Positions 9,031 through 17,341 of a DNA stretch of 64,000 nucleotides are shown piece by piece. The notes below the pieces were generated by a model. It saw nothing but the letters and a program-made list of their open reading frames with translations. It ran no database searches and had not been told where the DNA came from. The stretch comes from JANQPX01 sp041398025 (GTDB lineage Bacteria > Pseudomonadota > Alphaproteobacteria > Geminicoccales > Geminicoccaceae). The translations under genes were made by a program, and so were the position numbers. Numbering within the stretch: position 1 is the stretch's first letter; each line of letters opens with the position of its first letter. The DNA lies in NCBI GenBank assembly GCA_041398025.1, contig JAWKVM010000029.1, positions 60,845 to 124,844 of the forward strand, in the 5' to 3' direction.

Positions 9031-10271
9031 GCCAGAGGCAAGTCGACGAGGTGGCCGTGCCACCCGCGCCACCCTGGCTGGTGGTGGTGGGGATTGGGGA
9101 TGATGGGGTGGCTTCGCTTGGGGCGCGGGCGCGGGCGGCGATCGAGGCGGGGGATATCGTGATCGGCGGCGAGCGCCATCTGGCGATGGTGCCGGAGGGT
9201 GCGGGTGAGCGGCGGGTCTGGCAGCAGCCGCTGTCGCGGAGTCTGGACGAGATCGAGACGTTGCGCGGACGGAAGGTGGTGGTGCTGGCGAGCGGCGATC
9301 CCATGTGCCATGGCGTCGGGGCGGTGCTGGCAAGGCGTTTCGATGCCGCCGAGATGGAGGTGCTGCCGGCGTCGTCCGCGTTCAGCCTGGCCTGTGCGCG
9401 GCTCGGCTGGGCGCTGCAGGACGTGGCGACTCTCAGCCTGCACAACCGCGCTCCGAGCACGCTTCGCCGCCATCTTCAGCCGGGCGCGCGCCTGATCGCG
9501 CTGACCCGGGACGGCGACACGCCGCATCTCGCCGCGAGCATGCTGGTGGAAATGGGCTACGGCCTGAGCCGGCTGCACGTGTTCGAGCATCTGGGCGGTG
9601 CGGCCGAGCGCCGGATCGAGGCGACGGCGGAACGCTGGATCGCCAAGGACATTGCCGCCCTCAACACCGTCGCGATCGAGTGCGTGGCCGGTCCTGCAGC
9701 GCGCGTCTACCCGAGCACGCCCGGCCTGCCGGACGAGGCGTTCGCGAGCGACGGCATGCTGACCAAACGGGAGATCCGGGCGCTGACCCTCGCGCGGCTG
9801 ATGCCGATCCCGGGGCAATGTCTCTGGGATGTCGGCGCCGGCAGCGGGTCGGTCGCGATCGAGTGGCTGCGCAGCGCGGCGAACGGGCGCGCCATCGCGA
9901 TCGAGCGGGATGCCTTGCGGGCGCTGCGCGCGGCGGGCAATGCCGAGACGCTGGGCACGCCGGAGCTCGAGGTGGTCGAGGCGGAAGCGCCCGCCTGTTT
10001 TGCGGGATTGGCCGCGCCGGACGCAATCTTCATCGGCGGCGGCATCACCACGCCCGACATGCTCAGCAAAGCCTGGGGTCGCCTGACCCCCGGGGGGCGG
10101 CTGGTGGCCAATGTCGTCACCCTCGAAGGCGAGCGCCGGCTTTTGGACTGGCAGGCGGAGCATGGCGGCGACCTCACCCGCATCGCGGTCAGCCGTGCTG
10201 AAAAGGTCGGACCCTATCAGGGCTGGCGCCCGGCCATGCCCGTCACCCAATATGCAGGCGTGAAATCATGA
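9027..10271 (+). CDS. cobL: Precorrin-6Y C5,15-methyltransferase (decarboxylating), CobL (CbiE-CbiT fusion)
   Basis: 414 residues. The N-terminal half is a tetrapyrrole methyltransferase (CbiE part, with ASGDPMCHGVG). The C-terminal half is a class I SAM methyltransferase and decarboxylase (CbiT part, with DVGAGSGSVAIEW at about residues 268-280). Together they methylate C5 and C15 and remove the C12 acetate carboxyl. Overlaps cobH and cobI by ATGA. Codons 4-16 coincide with an inverted copy of the dispersed hairpin element, so the first residues (VDEVAVPPAPP) may be element-derived rather than ancestral. Confidence 0.97.
   Translation: MSQRQVDEVAVPPAPPWLVVVGIGDDGVASLGARARAAIEAGDIVIGGERHLAMVPEGAGERRVWQQPLSRSLDEIETLRGRKVVVLASGDPMCHGVGAVLARRFDAAEMEVLPASSAFSLACARLGWALQDVATLSLHNRAPSTLRRHLQPGARLIALTRDGDTPHLAASMLVEMGYGLSRLHVFEHLGGAAERRIEATAERWIAKDIAALNTVAIECVAGPAARVYPSTPGLPDEAFASDGMLTKREIRALTLARLMPIPGQCLWDVGAGSGSVAIEWLRSAANGRAIAIERDALRALRAAGNAETLGTPELEVVEAEAPACFAGLAAPDAIFIGGGITTPDMLSKAWGRLTPGGRLVANVVTLEGERRLLDWQAEHGGDLTRIAVSRAEKVGPYQGWRPAMPVTQYAGVKS
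9037..9073 (-). repeat. Stop-codon hairpin element, copy F, inside the 5' end of cobL
   Basis: On the minus strand it reads GTGGC-acg-GCCAC then CTCGTCGACTTGCC. It shares the flank ggtggcgcgg with the prpE copy (36747-36824) and is nearly identical to copy E. It lies just past the cobH stop, inside cobL, in antisense orientation, and preserves the frame. Confidence 0.6.
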
Positions 10272-10963
10272 TCACAGGCCGTCTCATCGGCGTCGGCGTC
10301 GGTCCCGGCGATCCCGAACTGATCACCGTCAAGGCGGTGAAGGCGATCCGCCGGGCGCCGGTGGTCGCCTATGTCTCCGCGAACGGCCGGCCGAGCATGG
10401 CGCGGCAGATCGCAGCGGAGCATCTGGGCGGTTCGGCGAAGGAGATCAAGGTCACGCTCCCGATGCATCCTTCGCCGGAGATCGCGCAGTCCGCCTATGC
10501 CGAGGGCGCCTCGCGCATCAGCGCCGAGCTCGAGCAGGGCAAGGACACGGCGGTGCTGTGCGAGGGCGATCCGCTGTTCTACGGCTCCTTCGGCCATCTG
10601 CTGGGGCGGCTGGCGGACCAGTATCCGGTGGAGATCGTGCCCGGCGTGTCCTCGGTGATGGCGGCAGCCGCCGCAGCCCAGCTGCCGCTCGCATTCGGCG
10701 CCGAGGCCTTCGCCGTGCTGCCGGCGACCATGCCTGAAGACGTGCTGGCGGCACGGCTGAAAGCGGCCGATGCCGCCGTGATCATGAAGCTCGGGCGGCA
10801 TATGGAGAAGGTGCGCATGGTGCTGCAGGAGCAGGGCCTGATCGAGCGCGCGATCTATGTCGAGCATGCGAGCGGCGCCGGTGAAAAGGTGGAGCCGCTG
10901 GCCGCGCTGGATCATGCGGACGCGCCCTATTTCTCCCTCATCCTGGTGACGAGGCGCGGTTGA
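10268..10963 (+). CDS. cobI: Precorrin-2 C20-methyltransferase (CobI/CbiL)
   Basis: 231 residues with the tetrapyrrole methylase fold: the N-terminal GVGVGPGDPELITVKAV and the central LCEGDPLFYGSFGHLL loop bind SAM, and VPGVSSVMAAAAAAQLPL is the following conserved segment. It methylates C20 of (cobalt-)precorrin-2. ATGA overlaps on both sides place it firmly in the operon. CobI and CbiL cannot be told apart from sequence alone. Confidence 0.96.
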   Translation: MITGRLIGVGVGPGDPELITVKAVKAIRRAPVVAYVSANGRPSMARQIAAEHLGGSAKEIKVTLPMHPSPEIAQSAYAEGASRISAELEQGKDTAVLCEGDPLFYGSFGHLLGRLADQYPVEIVPGVSSVMAAAAAAQLPLAFGAEAFAVLPATMPEDVLAARLKAADAAVIMKLGRHMEKVRMVLQEQGLIERAIYVEHASGAGEKVEPLAALDHADAPYFSLILVTRRG

Positions 10964-12799
10964 GCGCGCACGGGTCGACACCTCCTGCCGTCGTCCTGCT
11001 CGGGCCGAGCGGCCTGACCACCGCGAGACGGCTTGGGGACGGGCTCGGCGATGCCGAGGTCCACGGCGCGGCCGCGCGCTTCGCGCCGGACGAGGTGGAT
11101 CGCACGTTCGACGATCTCGGCAGCCATCTGCGCGCCCTGTTCCAGGCAGGCAGGCCGCTCATCGTGCTCGCCGCCGCCGGCATTCCGATCCGCCTGTTGG
11201 CGCCGGTGCTGGCCGACAAGGCCGAGGAGCCGCCGGTGCTGGCGATCGCCGAGGATGGCAGCGCCGTCGTGCCGCTGCTCGGCGGCCATCACGGCGCCAA
11301 CGATCTGGCACGCCGTATCGGCGAGATCCTGGATACGGTGCCGGCGATCACCACCGCGGGCGACCTCCGCCTCGGCCTCGCCCTGGACCAGCCGCCGCCG
11401 GGCTGGCGGCTCGCCGATCCGGCACCGGTGAAAGCGATCACCGCAGCGCTGCTCGCAGGCGCGCCCGTGCGTCTGGACATCGAAGCCGGCCATGACAAGG
11501 ACGCGGCCTGGCTCGGCCCACTGCGCGAGGCATCGTCGCCCCACGCCGAGCACCGCATCCTGGTGACCGATCGGCGCGTCGAACCATCGGCAAAGACGAT
11601 CGTTTTCCACCCGCAGACCTTGGCGCTCGGCGTCGGCTGCGAGCGCGATACCGACCCTGCCGAACTGATCGATCTGGCCGAGCGTGCTCTGGCCGAGCAT
11701 GGACTTGCCAAGGCCTCGATCGCCGCGGTGGTGTCGATCGCGCTCAAGGCGGCCGAGCCCGCGGTGCATGCGCTTGCCAAGCATCTGGGCGTGCCGGCGC
11801 GGTTTTTCGAGGCAGAGGTTCTGGAAAAGGAAGCGCCGAGGCTCGCCAACCCGTCCGATCTCGTCTTCAACGCAACCGGCTGCCACGGCGTCGCCGAAGG
11901 GGCGGCGCTGGCCGCGGCCGGCGACGGTAGCGCCCTGATCGTGGAAAAAACCAAGTCGAGAAGGGCTACGGCGGCGCTGGCGCGCGCGAATGTGATCCCT
12001 GCCGGTGGCATGGGCGGCCGGCCGCAGGGCCATCTTGCGATCGTCGGCATCGGCCCCGGCCAGGACGGCTGGCGCAGCCCGAGGCCGAGGCGCTGCTCCA
12101 CGCCGCCGATCACTGGATCGGCTATCAGGGCTATCTCGACCTGCTCGACAAGCTCGCCACGTCCAGGCCCAGGGCTTTCGCCTCGGCGAGGAGCAGCCGC
12201 GCGCGCGCCGCGATCGAGCTTGCCGCATCCGGCGAAAACGTCGCGCTGATCAGCTCCGGCGATGCCGGCATCTACGCCATGGCGTCGCTCGCCTTCGAGC
12301 TTCTGGACCAGGAGGAAAACCCCGCTTGGCAGCGCATCCAGGTCACGGTGACCCCGGGCATCTCGGCGCTCCAGGCGGCAGCCGCTCGCGCCGGCGCCCC
12401 CTCGGCCACGATTTCTGCGCGATCTCCCTCTCCGATCTCCTCACCCCTGGGCGGTGTCGAGCGGCGCCTGCAGGCGGCAGCCGCCGGCGATTTCGTGATC
12501 GCGCTGTACAACCCCGCCTCGCAGAAACGCCGCGAGGGCCTCGGCCGCGCCGCTCGCCATCCTCGGCGAAGCCGCCCGCCGACCACGCCCATCATCATCG
12601 CCAGAAATCTCGGGCGCGAGGGCGAAAGCGTCGACGTGGTCGAGCTGCAGCACCTGACCCCGGAGCGCATCGACATGATGACCCTCCTGATCATCGGCTC
12701 CAGCCAGACCCGCGCCGCCCCTCGCCTCCACGGCCGGCTCCATCTCACACGCCTCGCGGGTATTTGGATCATCAGGACGACAAGGCGCGCTCGGCATGA
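10960..12799 (+). pseudogene. cobJ: CbiG-CobJ fusion (precorrin-3B C17-methyltransferase), frameshifted in this sequence
   Basis: The first part (10960 to about 12000) is CbiG-like: an N-terminal domain, then a CobE/CbiG-C domain with LGVGCERDTDPAELI and NPSDLVFNATGCHGVAEG. From about 12028 it is CobJ/CbiH (HLAIVGIGPG), the ring-contracting C17-methyltransferase. The CobJ part is readable only by changing frame: frame 1 to about 12080, frame 3 to about 12395, frame 2 to about 12437, frame 3 again, and frame 2 for the final HTPRGYLDHQDDKARSA. Each piece matches CobJ in order and the last overlaps cobM by ATGA. The breaks fall at C/G runs that look one base short. I infer a full-length gene with sequence errors, not a decayed one. 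Confidence 0.85.
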
Positions 12800-13560
12800 C
12801 CGTCCATTTCATCGGCGCCGGGCCGGGTGCCGCGGACCTCATCACCGTGCGCGGCCTGAAGCTGATCCGCCGTTGTCCCGTGGTGCTCTCTGCGGGTTCA
12901 CTGGTGCCAGGGCGGTGGTCGCCGAGGCGGGCTGGATTGCGGTGGTCGCCGGGGGTGGTCGACACCGCCTCCCTCCTCGACCAGATCGTCGCCCTGATCG
13001 AGACGGCCGATGCCAAGGGTCGCGATGTCGCCCGCGTGCACTCCGGCGACCCCTCCCTCTACGGCGCGATCGCCGAGCAGATCCGCCGGCTGAAGGCGCT
13101 CGACATCCCCTACGACATCACGCCGGGCGTGCCCGCCTTCGCCGCTGCCGCCGCCGAACTCGGCCAGGAGCTGACCCTTCCCGACGTCGCCCAGTCCGTG
13201 GTGCTCACCCGCACGGCCGTGCGCGCCTCCGCCATGCCCGAAGGCGAGACGCTGGAAAATTTCGCCGCCACCGGCGCCACCCTCGCCATCCACCTCTCGA
13301 TCAACAATCTGGTGCCGGTGGTGCGCCGCCTGACCCCCGCCTACGGCCCTGACTGCCCGGTCGCCGTCGGCTACCGCGTCACCTGGCCGGACCAGGAGAT
13401 CATCCGCGGCACCCTCGACACCATCGTCGCCCTGGTGAAGCCCAAGCGCTTCACCCGCACCGCCCTCATCCTGGTCGGCCGCGCCCTCGCCGAGGACGAC
13501 TTCACCGACAGCCGTCTCTACGCAGAAACTCACCACCACATCCTTAGGCCGCGGGCCTAG
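12796..13560 (+). CDS. cobM: Precorrin-4 C11-methyltransferase (CobM/CbiF)
   Basis: 254 residues with the tetrapyrrole methylase motifs VHFIGAGPGAADLITVRG and RVHSGDPSLYGAI, followed by DIPYDITPGVPAFAAAAA. It methylates C11 of (cobalt-)precorrin-4. Residues about 38-56 look garbled: after LVP the expected AVVAEAG-type sequence is found in another frame (about 12905-12955) before the main frame resumes at VVDTASL, so a compensating pair of indels is likely. The end overlaps the 3' end of the opposing cobK by four bases. Confidence 0.95.
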   Translation: MTVHFIGAGPGAADLITVRGLKLIRRCPVVLSAGSLVPGRWSPRRAGLRWSPGVVDTASLLDQIVALIETADAKGRDVARVHSGDPSLYGAIAEQIRRLKALDIPYDITPGVPAFAAAAAELGQELTLPDVAQSVVLTRTAVRASAMPEGETLENFAATGATLAIHLSINNLVPVVRRLTPAYGPDCPVAVGYRVTWPDQEIIRGTLDTIVALVKPKRFTRTALILVGRALAEDDFTDSRLYAETHHHILRPRA

Positions 13561-14297
13561 GCGCGTACTTGCCTGAGCCAGGTCAGGGCGTCGTCGGTGG
13601 TTTGGACGATGGGGCCGGGTGATGGTGGGGGGCGCTGGATCATGATGACCGGGAGGCCGAGCCTCCGCGCGGCGGCGATCTTGGCGTAAGTGGCCTCGCC
13701 GCCGCTCGCCTTGGTGACGACGGCGTCGATGCTGTACTCCTGGAAAAGCGTGAGCTCGTCGGCCTCCGCGAAAGGCCCCCTCGCCGTGAGGCGACAACAA
13801 AGTCGAGGCCGTGGCCCTGCCACCGGTTCGATGGTGCGGATCAGGAACCAGATGTGGTCCAGCGGTGCGAAAGCGTCGAGGTCGCGGTGGCCGGTGGTGA
13901 GGAAGACACGGCTGGCAAGGCCGGGCAGCTTCGCGGCGGCGTCCGCGCAGTCGATCGCATCGATCCAGCGATCGCCCGGGCGCTTCGTCCAGGCGGGGCG
14001 CAGCAGGCGGAGATGGGGGATGCCGGTGCGCGCTGCTGTCTCGGCGGCATGCCGGCTGATCTGCGCGGCGAAGGGATGGGTGGCGTCGATCAGGACGTCG
14101 ATCGCCTGCTCGCGAAGGTAGGACGCCAGCCCGTCCACCCCGCCGAAGCCGCCCGAGCGAAGCTCGCCGTGGTGTTCCCCAGGTCGCGTCGTCCGCCCGG
14201 CGAGCGACGTGATGAGATGATAGCCGGGCCAGGCGTCCAGCGCGCGCGCCAGGTCGCCGGCCTCCGCCGTGCCGCCCAGCAGGAGGACACGAATCAT
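13557..14297 (-). CDS. cobK: Precorrin-6A reductase (CobK/CbiJ)
   Basis: 246 residues. The NAD(P)H-dependent reductase saturates the C18-C19 bond of (cobalt-)precorrin-6A. The N-terminal RVLLLGGTAEAGDLARAL is the nucleotide-binding motif; IDATHPFAAQIS, LTTGHRDLDAF and TKASGG are family landmarks. It follows cbiD by 16 bases on the same strand. A short stretch RPRLCCRLTARGPF is slightly off the family consensus and may hide a small compensated indel. Confidence 0.96.
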   Translation of the reverse strand: MIRVLLLGGTAEAGDLARALDAWPGYHLITSLAGRTTRPGEHHGELRSGGFGGVDGLASYLREQAIDVLIDATHPFAAQISRHAAETAARTGIPHLRLLRPAWTKRPGDRWIDAIDCADAAAKLPGLASRVFLTTGHRDLDAFAPLDHIWFLIRTIEPVAGPRPRLCCRLTARGPFAEADELTLFQEYSIDAVVTKASGGEATYAKIAAARRLGLPVIMIQRPPPSPGPIVQTTDDALTWLRQVRA

Positions 14298-14313
14298 GTC
14301 AACGCGGTCGGCG

Positions 14314-15435
14314 CTACGACCGGTCCGATGATCGGCCGGCGAGGTTGCCGGCGCGGTCGAAGATCATCACCTCGATCTCGACCTTGCCGTCCACCTGGTC
14401 GAGGGCGAAGGCGCGGGCGTTGTCGGCGACGTCGTCGGCGAGCGGCAAAGCGGCGGCGGTCGCGAGCGCGAGGATCTGGCTGGCGATGCGCGTGTCCCGG
14501 ATCTGATCGAGCAGGCCTACGGGAGCGCCGCGGCGTTCCAGGAGGGCGACCAGGGCGTCGATGTCGACCTCCGAGCGCTTGGAGTGGAGGTCGAGATGGC
14601 CTGCGGCAAGTTTGCTGATTTTTGCGAAGCCGCCGGCGATGGTGACGTGCGGGATCGGGCACTTTCGCAGATATTTGAGCATGCCGCCGACGAAATCGCC
14701 CATTTCCAGCACGGCCTGCTGCGGCAGGTCGTAGAACGCCTTCACCGCGCGCTCGGAGGTGGAGCCGGTGGCCGCAGCGACGTGCTCGAAGCCGGCGGCG
14801 CGGGCGACGTCGATGCCGCGGTGAATGGACGCGATCCAGGCGGAACAGGAATAGGGGATCACCACGCCCGTGGTCCCGAGCACCGAGAGGCCGCCGACGA
14901 TGCCGAGGCGCTCGTTCGCGGTCCTCTTGGCGAGCGCCTCGCCTCCGGGGATGGAGAGGGTGACCTCGAGGTCGCCGCTGTCGCCGTGGGACCTCGCGAT
15001 GTCCTGGACGATCTTGCGGATCAGGGCGCGCGGGCCGGGGTTGATCGCGGGCTCGCCGACCGCGACGGGCAGGCCCGGCATGGTGACCACGCCCACGCCC
15101 TCGCCGGCGATGAAGATCACGCCGCTGCCGGGGTCGGCGCGGCAGACATGGGCGGCGATCACGGCGCCGTGGGTGACGTCAGGATCGTCGCCCGCGTCCT
15201 TCTCGACGGCGGCACGGGCGCCCTGGTCGCTGCGGCGGGCCTCGACCAGGGGGAAGCGGGGGCGTTCGCCCTTGGGCAGCGTGATCTGCACCGGGTCGGG
15301 GAAGCGGTGGGTCAGGAGGCCGAGATAGGCGGCCTTGGTGGCCGCGGCGGCGCAGGCGCCGGTGGTCCAGCCGCGCTTCAGCACCTGTTTCGGCCGGCCG
15401 TCCGGCAGGAGATCATCTTGGGGATTGCGCGTCAT
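14314..15435 (-). CDS. cbiD: Cobalt-precorrin-5B (C1)-methyltransferase CbiD
   Basis: 373 residues from ATG 15435; an upstream TTG at 15468 would add 11 residues but fits the family less well. CbiD methylates C1 in the cobalt-early pathway; the aerobic counterpart is CobF, not seen here. The N-terminal RGWTTGACAAAATKAAYLGL is the hallmark; GTTGVVIPYSCSAWIASIHRG and the glycine-rich AGEGVGVVTMPGL are also typical. First gene of a leftward cbiD-cobK pair, divergent from cobB. Confidence 0.95.
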   Translation of the reverse strand: MTRNPQDDLLPDGRPKQVLKRGWTTGACAAAATKAAYLGLLTHRFPDPVQITLPKGERPRFPLVEARRSDQGARAAVEKDAGDDPDVTHGAVIAAHVCRADPGSGVIFIAGEGVGVVTMPGLPVAVGEPAINPGPRALIRKIVQDIARSHGDSGDLEVTLSIPGGEALAKRTANERLGIVGGLSVLGTTGVVIPYSCSAWIASIHRGIDVARAAGFEHVAAATGSTSERAVKAFYDLPQQAVLEMGDFVGGMLKYLRKCPIPHVTIAGGFAKISKLAAGHLDLHSKRSEVDIDALVALLERRGAPVGLLDQIRDTRIASQILALATAAALPLADDVADNARAFALDQVDGKVEIEVMIFDRAGNLAGRSSDRS

Positions 15436-15450
15436 GACGATACCGCTAGG

Positions 15451-15479
15451 TTGACCCCGTTCGTTCAACTTACATACGA
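15451..15479 (+). promoter_or_regulatory. Possible promoter for cobB in the cbiD/cobB divergent region
   Basis: TTGACC (15451-15456), then 17 bases, then ATACGA (15474-15479), about 118 bases before the cobB start. The -35 is good but the -10 is weak. The 161-base region shows no B12-box-like sequence. Confidence 0.2.
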
Positions 15480-15596
15480 CTCATGTCGAACCGCCCGATC
15501 ACCTTATCAAGCCCCAGTCGAGACTAGAGGGGGCCAGTGGCGAAGCGCGATGAAAGAAGCGAGTTTTAGGCAAATCCGCGTATCGGGCAAGCACCA

Positions 15597-16976
15597 ATGA
15601 GCGCGCCGGGCGTGATCGTCGCCGCGCCGGCCTCGGGCAGCGGCAAGACCACGGTGACCCTGGCCCTGCTGCGGGCGCTCCGCCACCGCGGGCAGAAGGT
15701 CGGCAGCTTCAAGGTCGGCCCCGACTATATCGACCCGGTGTTCCATGCGCGCGCGTCCGGCCTCGCCTGCCCCAATCTCGATAGCTGGGCGATGCGCATC
15801 GAGACGCTGTCCGGCCTCGGCGATCAGGTGGCGAAGGACGTCGACCTGGTGATCGGCGAGGGGGTGATGGGCCTGTTCGACGGCGCGCTCGCCGGCCAGG
15901 GGTCGACCGGGGATCTGGCCAGCCTGTTCGACATGCCGGTGGTGCTGGTGGTCGACGCCGGACGCATGGGGGCATCGGCCGCGGCGCTGGTGGGGGGGTT
16001 CATCAATCACCGGGAGGACGTCGACGTCGCCGGCGTCATTTTCAACCGGGTGGCAAGCCCGATCCATGCCGATCTGTTGAAGCGCGCCTGCGACGATCAT
16101 TTTTCGCAGCCCGTGATCGGCTGCCTGCCGACCGACTCGAGGCTCGAGTTGCCCTCCAGACATTTGGGACTCGTTCAAGCCGACGAGAAGCCGTCGCTGG
16201 AGGATTTCTTGAACGAGGCGGCCGGAATCATCGAGAAACATCTGGACCTGGAACAATTTCAGCGGCTGGCGCGGCCGTTCGGGCTCGGGCTGTACGGACC
16301 GCCGCCCTGCCCGCTTCGGCCGCTGGGTCAACGAATCGCGGTGGCGGAGGATCTGGCGTTTGCGTTCGCCTATCCGGCGGTGCTGGAGGGATGGCGCCAA
16401 GCAGGTGCCGAGGTTTTTTCGTACTCGCCTTTGAACGATGAAGCACCGCCGGAGGATGCGGATGCGGTGTATTTGCCGGGGGGGTATCCGGAGCTGCACG
16501 CTGGCAGGCTCGCGGCCAATGCCAACTTTCTCGACGGGCTGAAACGCGCCGCTGCTCGTAGCAGCTTCATCTATGGGGAGTGCGGCGGGTTCATGGTGCT
16601 GGGGGAGCGGCTGGTGGATGCGGACGGGATGAGCCATGCCATGGCCGGGCTGCTGCCGATCTCGACCAGCTTCGAGAAGCCCAAGCGGCATCTCGGCTAT
16701 CGGACGCTCTCTCTCCAAGAGGCCTGCCCTCTTGGTCCAAAGGGGACGACATTCAGGGGGCATGAGTTTCACTACGCCTCGATCATCGCAAAGGACGAGT
16801 CGGCGAGCAGGCCGTGCCTGTTTGCCGCCAAGGATGCGCGAGGTCAGGACAAGGGGATGCAAGGCCTCCTTGCCGGGAGCGTGGCCGGGTCGTTCATGCA
16901 TGTAATCGACCGGGTCGCCGAACCGTCGGACGGGGATTTTCGAACGACAGGACCGCTTCGCGTGGTGCGTGACTAG
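15597..16976 (+). CDS. cobB: Cobyrinic acid a,c-diamide synthase (CobB/CbiA)
   Basis: 459 residues. It amidates the a and c acetate side chains with glutamine and ATP. The N-terminal P-loop APASGSGKTTVTLALLRALR and VGPDYIDPVFH belong to the synthetase domain; the C-terminal amidotransferase domain carries Cys329 in YGECGGFMVLGE and the LPGGYPELH motif. Length is normal. The ATG overlaps no neighbour and lacks a strong ribosome site. The element copy at 16988 lies 12 bases after its stop. Confidence 0.96.
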   Translation: MSAPGVIVAAPASGSGKTTVTLALLRALRHRGQKVGSFKVGPDYIDPVFHARASGLACPNLDSWAMRIETLSGLGDQVAKDVDLVIGEGVMGLFDGALAGQGSTGDLASLFDMPVVLVVDAGRMGASAAALVGGFINHREDVDVAGVIFNRVASPIHADLLKRACDDHFSQPVIGCLPTDSRLELPSRHLGLVQADEKPSLEDFLNEAAGIIEKHLDLEQFQRLARPFGLGLYGPPPCPLRPLGQRIAVAEDLAFAFAYPAVLEGWRQAGAEVFSYSPLNDEAPPEDADAVYLPGGYPELHAGRLAANANFLDGLKRAAARSSFIYGECGGFMVLGERLVDADGMSHAMAGLLPISTSFEKPKRHLGYRTLSLQEACPLGPKGTTFRGHEFHYASIIAKDESASRPCLFAAKDARGQDKGMQGLLAGSVAGSFMHVIDRVAEPSDGDFRTTGPLRVVRD

Positions 16977-16987
16977 TGGCGGTGGCG

Positions 16988-17055
16988 GTGGCGTGGCCAC
17001 GGCATTGACGTTGACCGGCATAGCCTGGGCCCGCGGTATGCGGCCAGGTTTGCCG
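16988..17055 (+). repeat. Stop-codon hairpin element, copy A (full length)
   Basis: Head hairpin GTGGC-gtg-GCCAC (16988-17000), then a linker containing TTGACCGG, then a second hairpin CCTGG...CCAGG whose 15-base loop contains CCGC-ggtat-GCGG. Same orientation as cobB, 12 bases after its stop codon. Confidence 0.65.
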
Positions 17056-17170
17056 ACGGACGGGCGGGACTTGTCTCTCGAGGACGGACCACCAGGCCAT
17101 GGCGACCGTTCGCACGATAGGTCAGTCCCGCAACGGATCGTTAACCTCTTGCCGGTACACTGGGTTTGCT

Positions 17171-17247
17171 GGTCCATGTGATCCTGGGAGTCCGAGCCTC
17201 GCAGGCTTCTCTTTGCAGGCGGCCGGATTCCCAGGATCACATGGACC
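17171..17247. repeat. Long inverted repeat (23-bp stem, 31-base loop)
   Basis: Arms 17171-17193 and 17225-17247 are complementary over 23 positions with a single G-T wobble; the outer 19 bases (GGTCCATGTGATCCTGGGA and its complement) are perfect. The 31-base loop contains GCCT-cgc-AGGC. There is no T-run, so it is not a classic terminator. It could be a MITE-like remnant, a regulatory RNA hairpin upstream of cobS, or a recombination scar. Confidence 0.8.
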
Positions 17248-17341
17248 GGATGCGAGCATGGGGCGGTCGCGTTAAGATTTCGTCAGCAGCAGGCGAAAAA
17301 CCAGCAGGGTATCTTTCACCACCGCCTAGAGCGTCCCGTCC

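Larger units (their letters stand above)
16977..17341. other. Intergenic region between cobB and cobS
   Basis: 365 bases without a gene. It holds a full-length copy of the dispersed hairpin element (16988-17055), an unremarkable middle, and a 23-bp near-perfect inverted repeat (17171-17247). No cobalamin riboswitch hallmark was seen ahead of cobS. Confidence 0.6.

Noticed and set aside
12070..12799. Programmed frameshifting in cobJ
   Set aside because: There are at least four shifts, several at plain C/G runs, with no slippery heptamer or pseudoknot pattern, and similar damage occurs in unrelated genes nearby.
15436..15468. TTG start for CbiD 11 codons upstream
   Set aside because: No ribosome site, and the ATG at 15435 gives the usual N-terminus for the family.
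7220..17341. Cobalamin riboswitch upstream of cbiX, cobB or cobS
   Set aside because: No B12-box-like core was found and the first two gaps are short for the class. One may exist upstream of cobW, outside the window.
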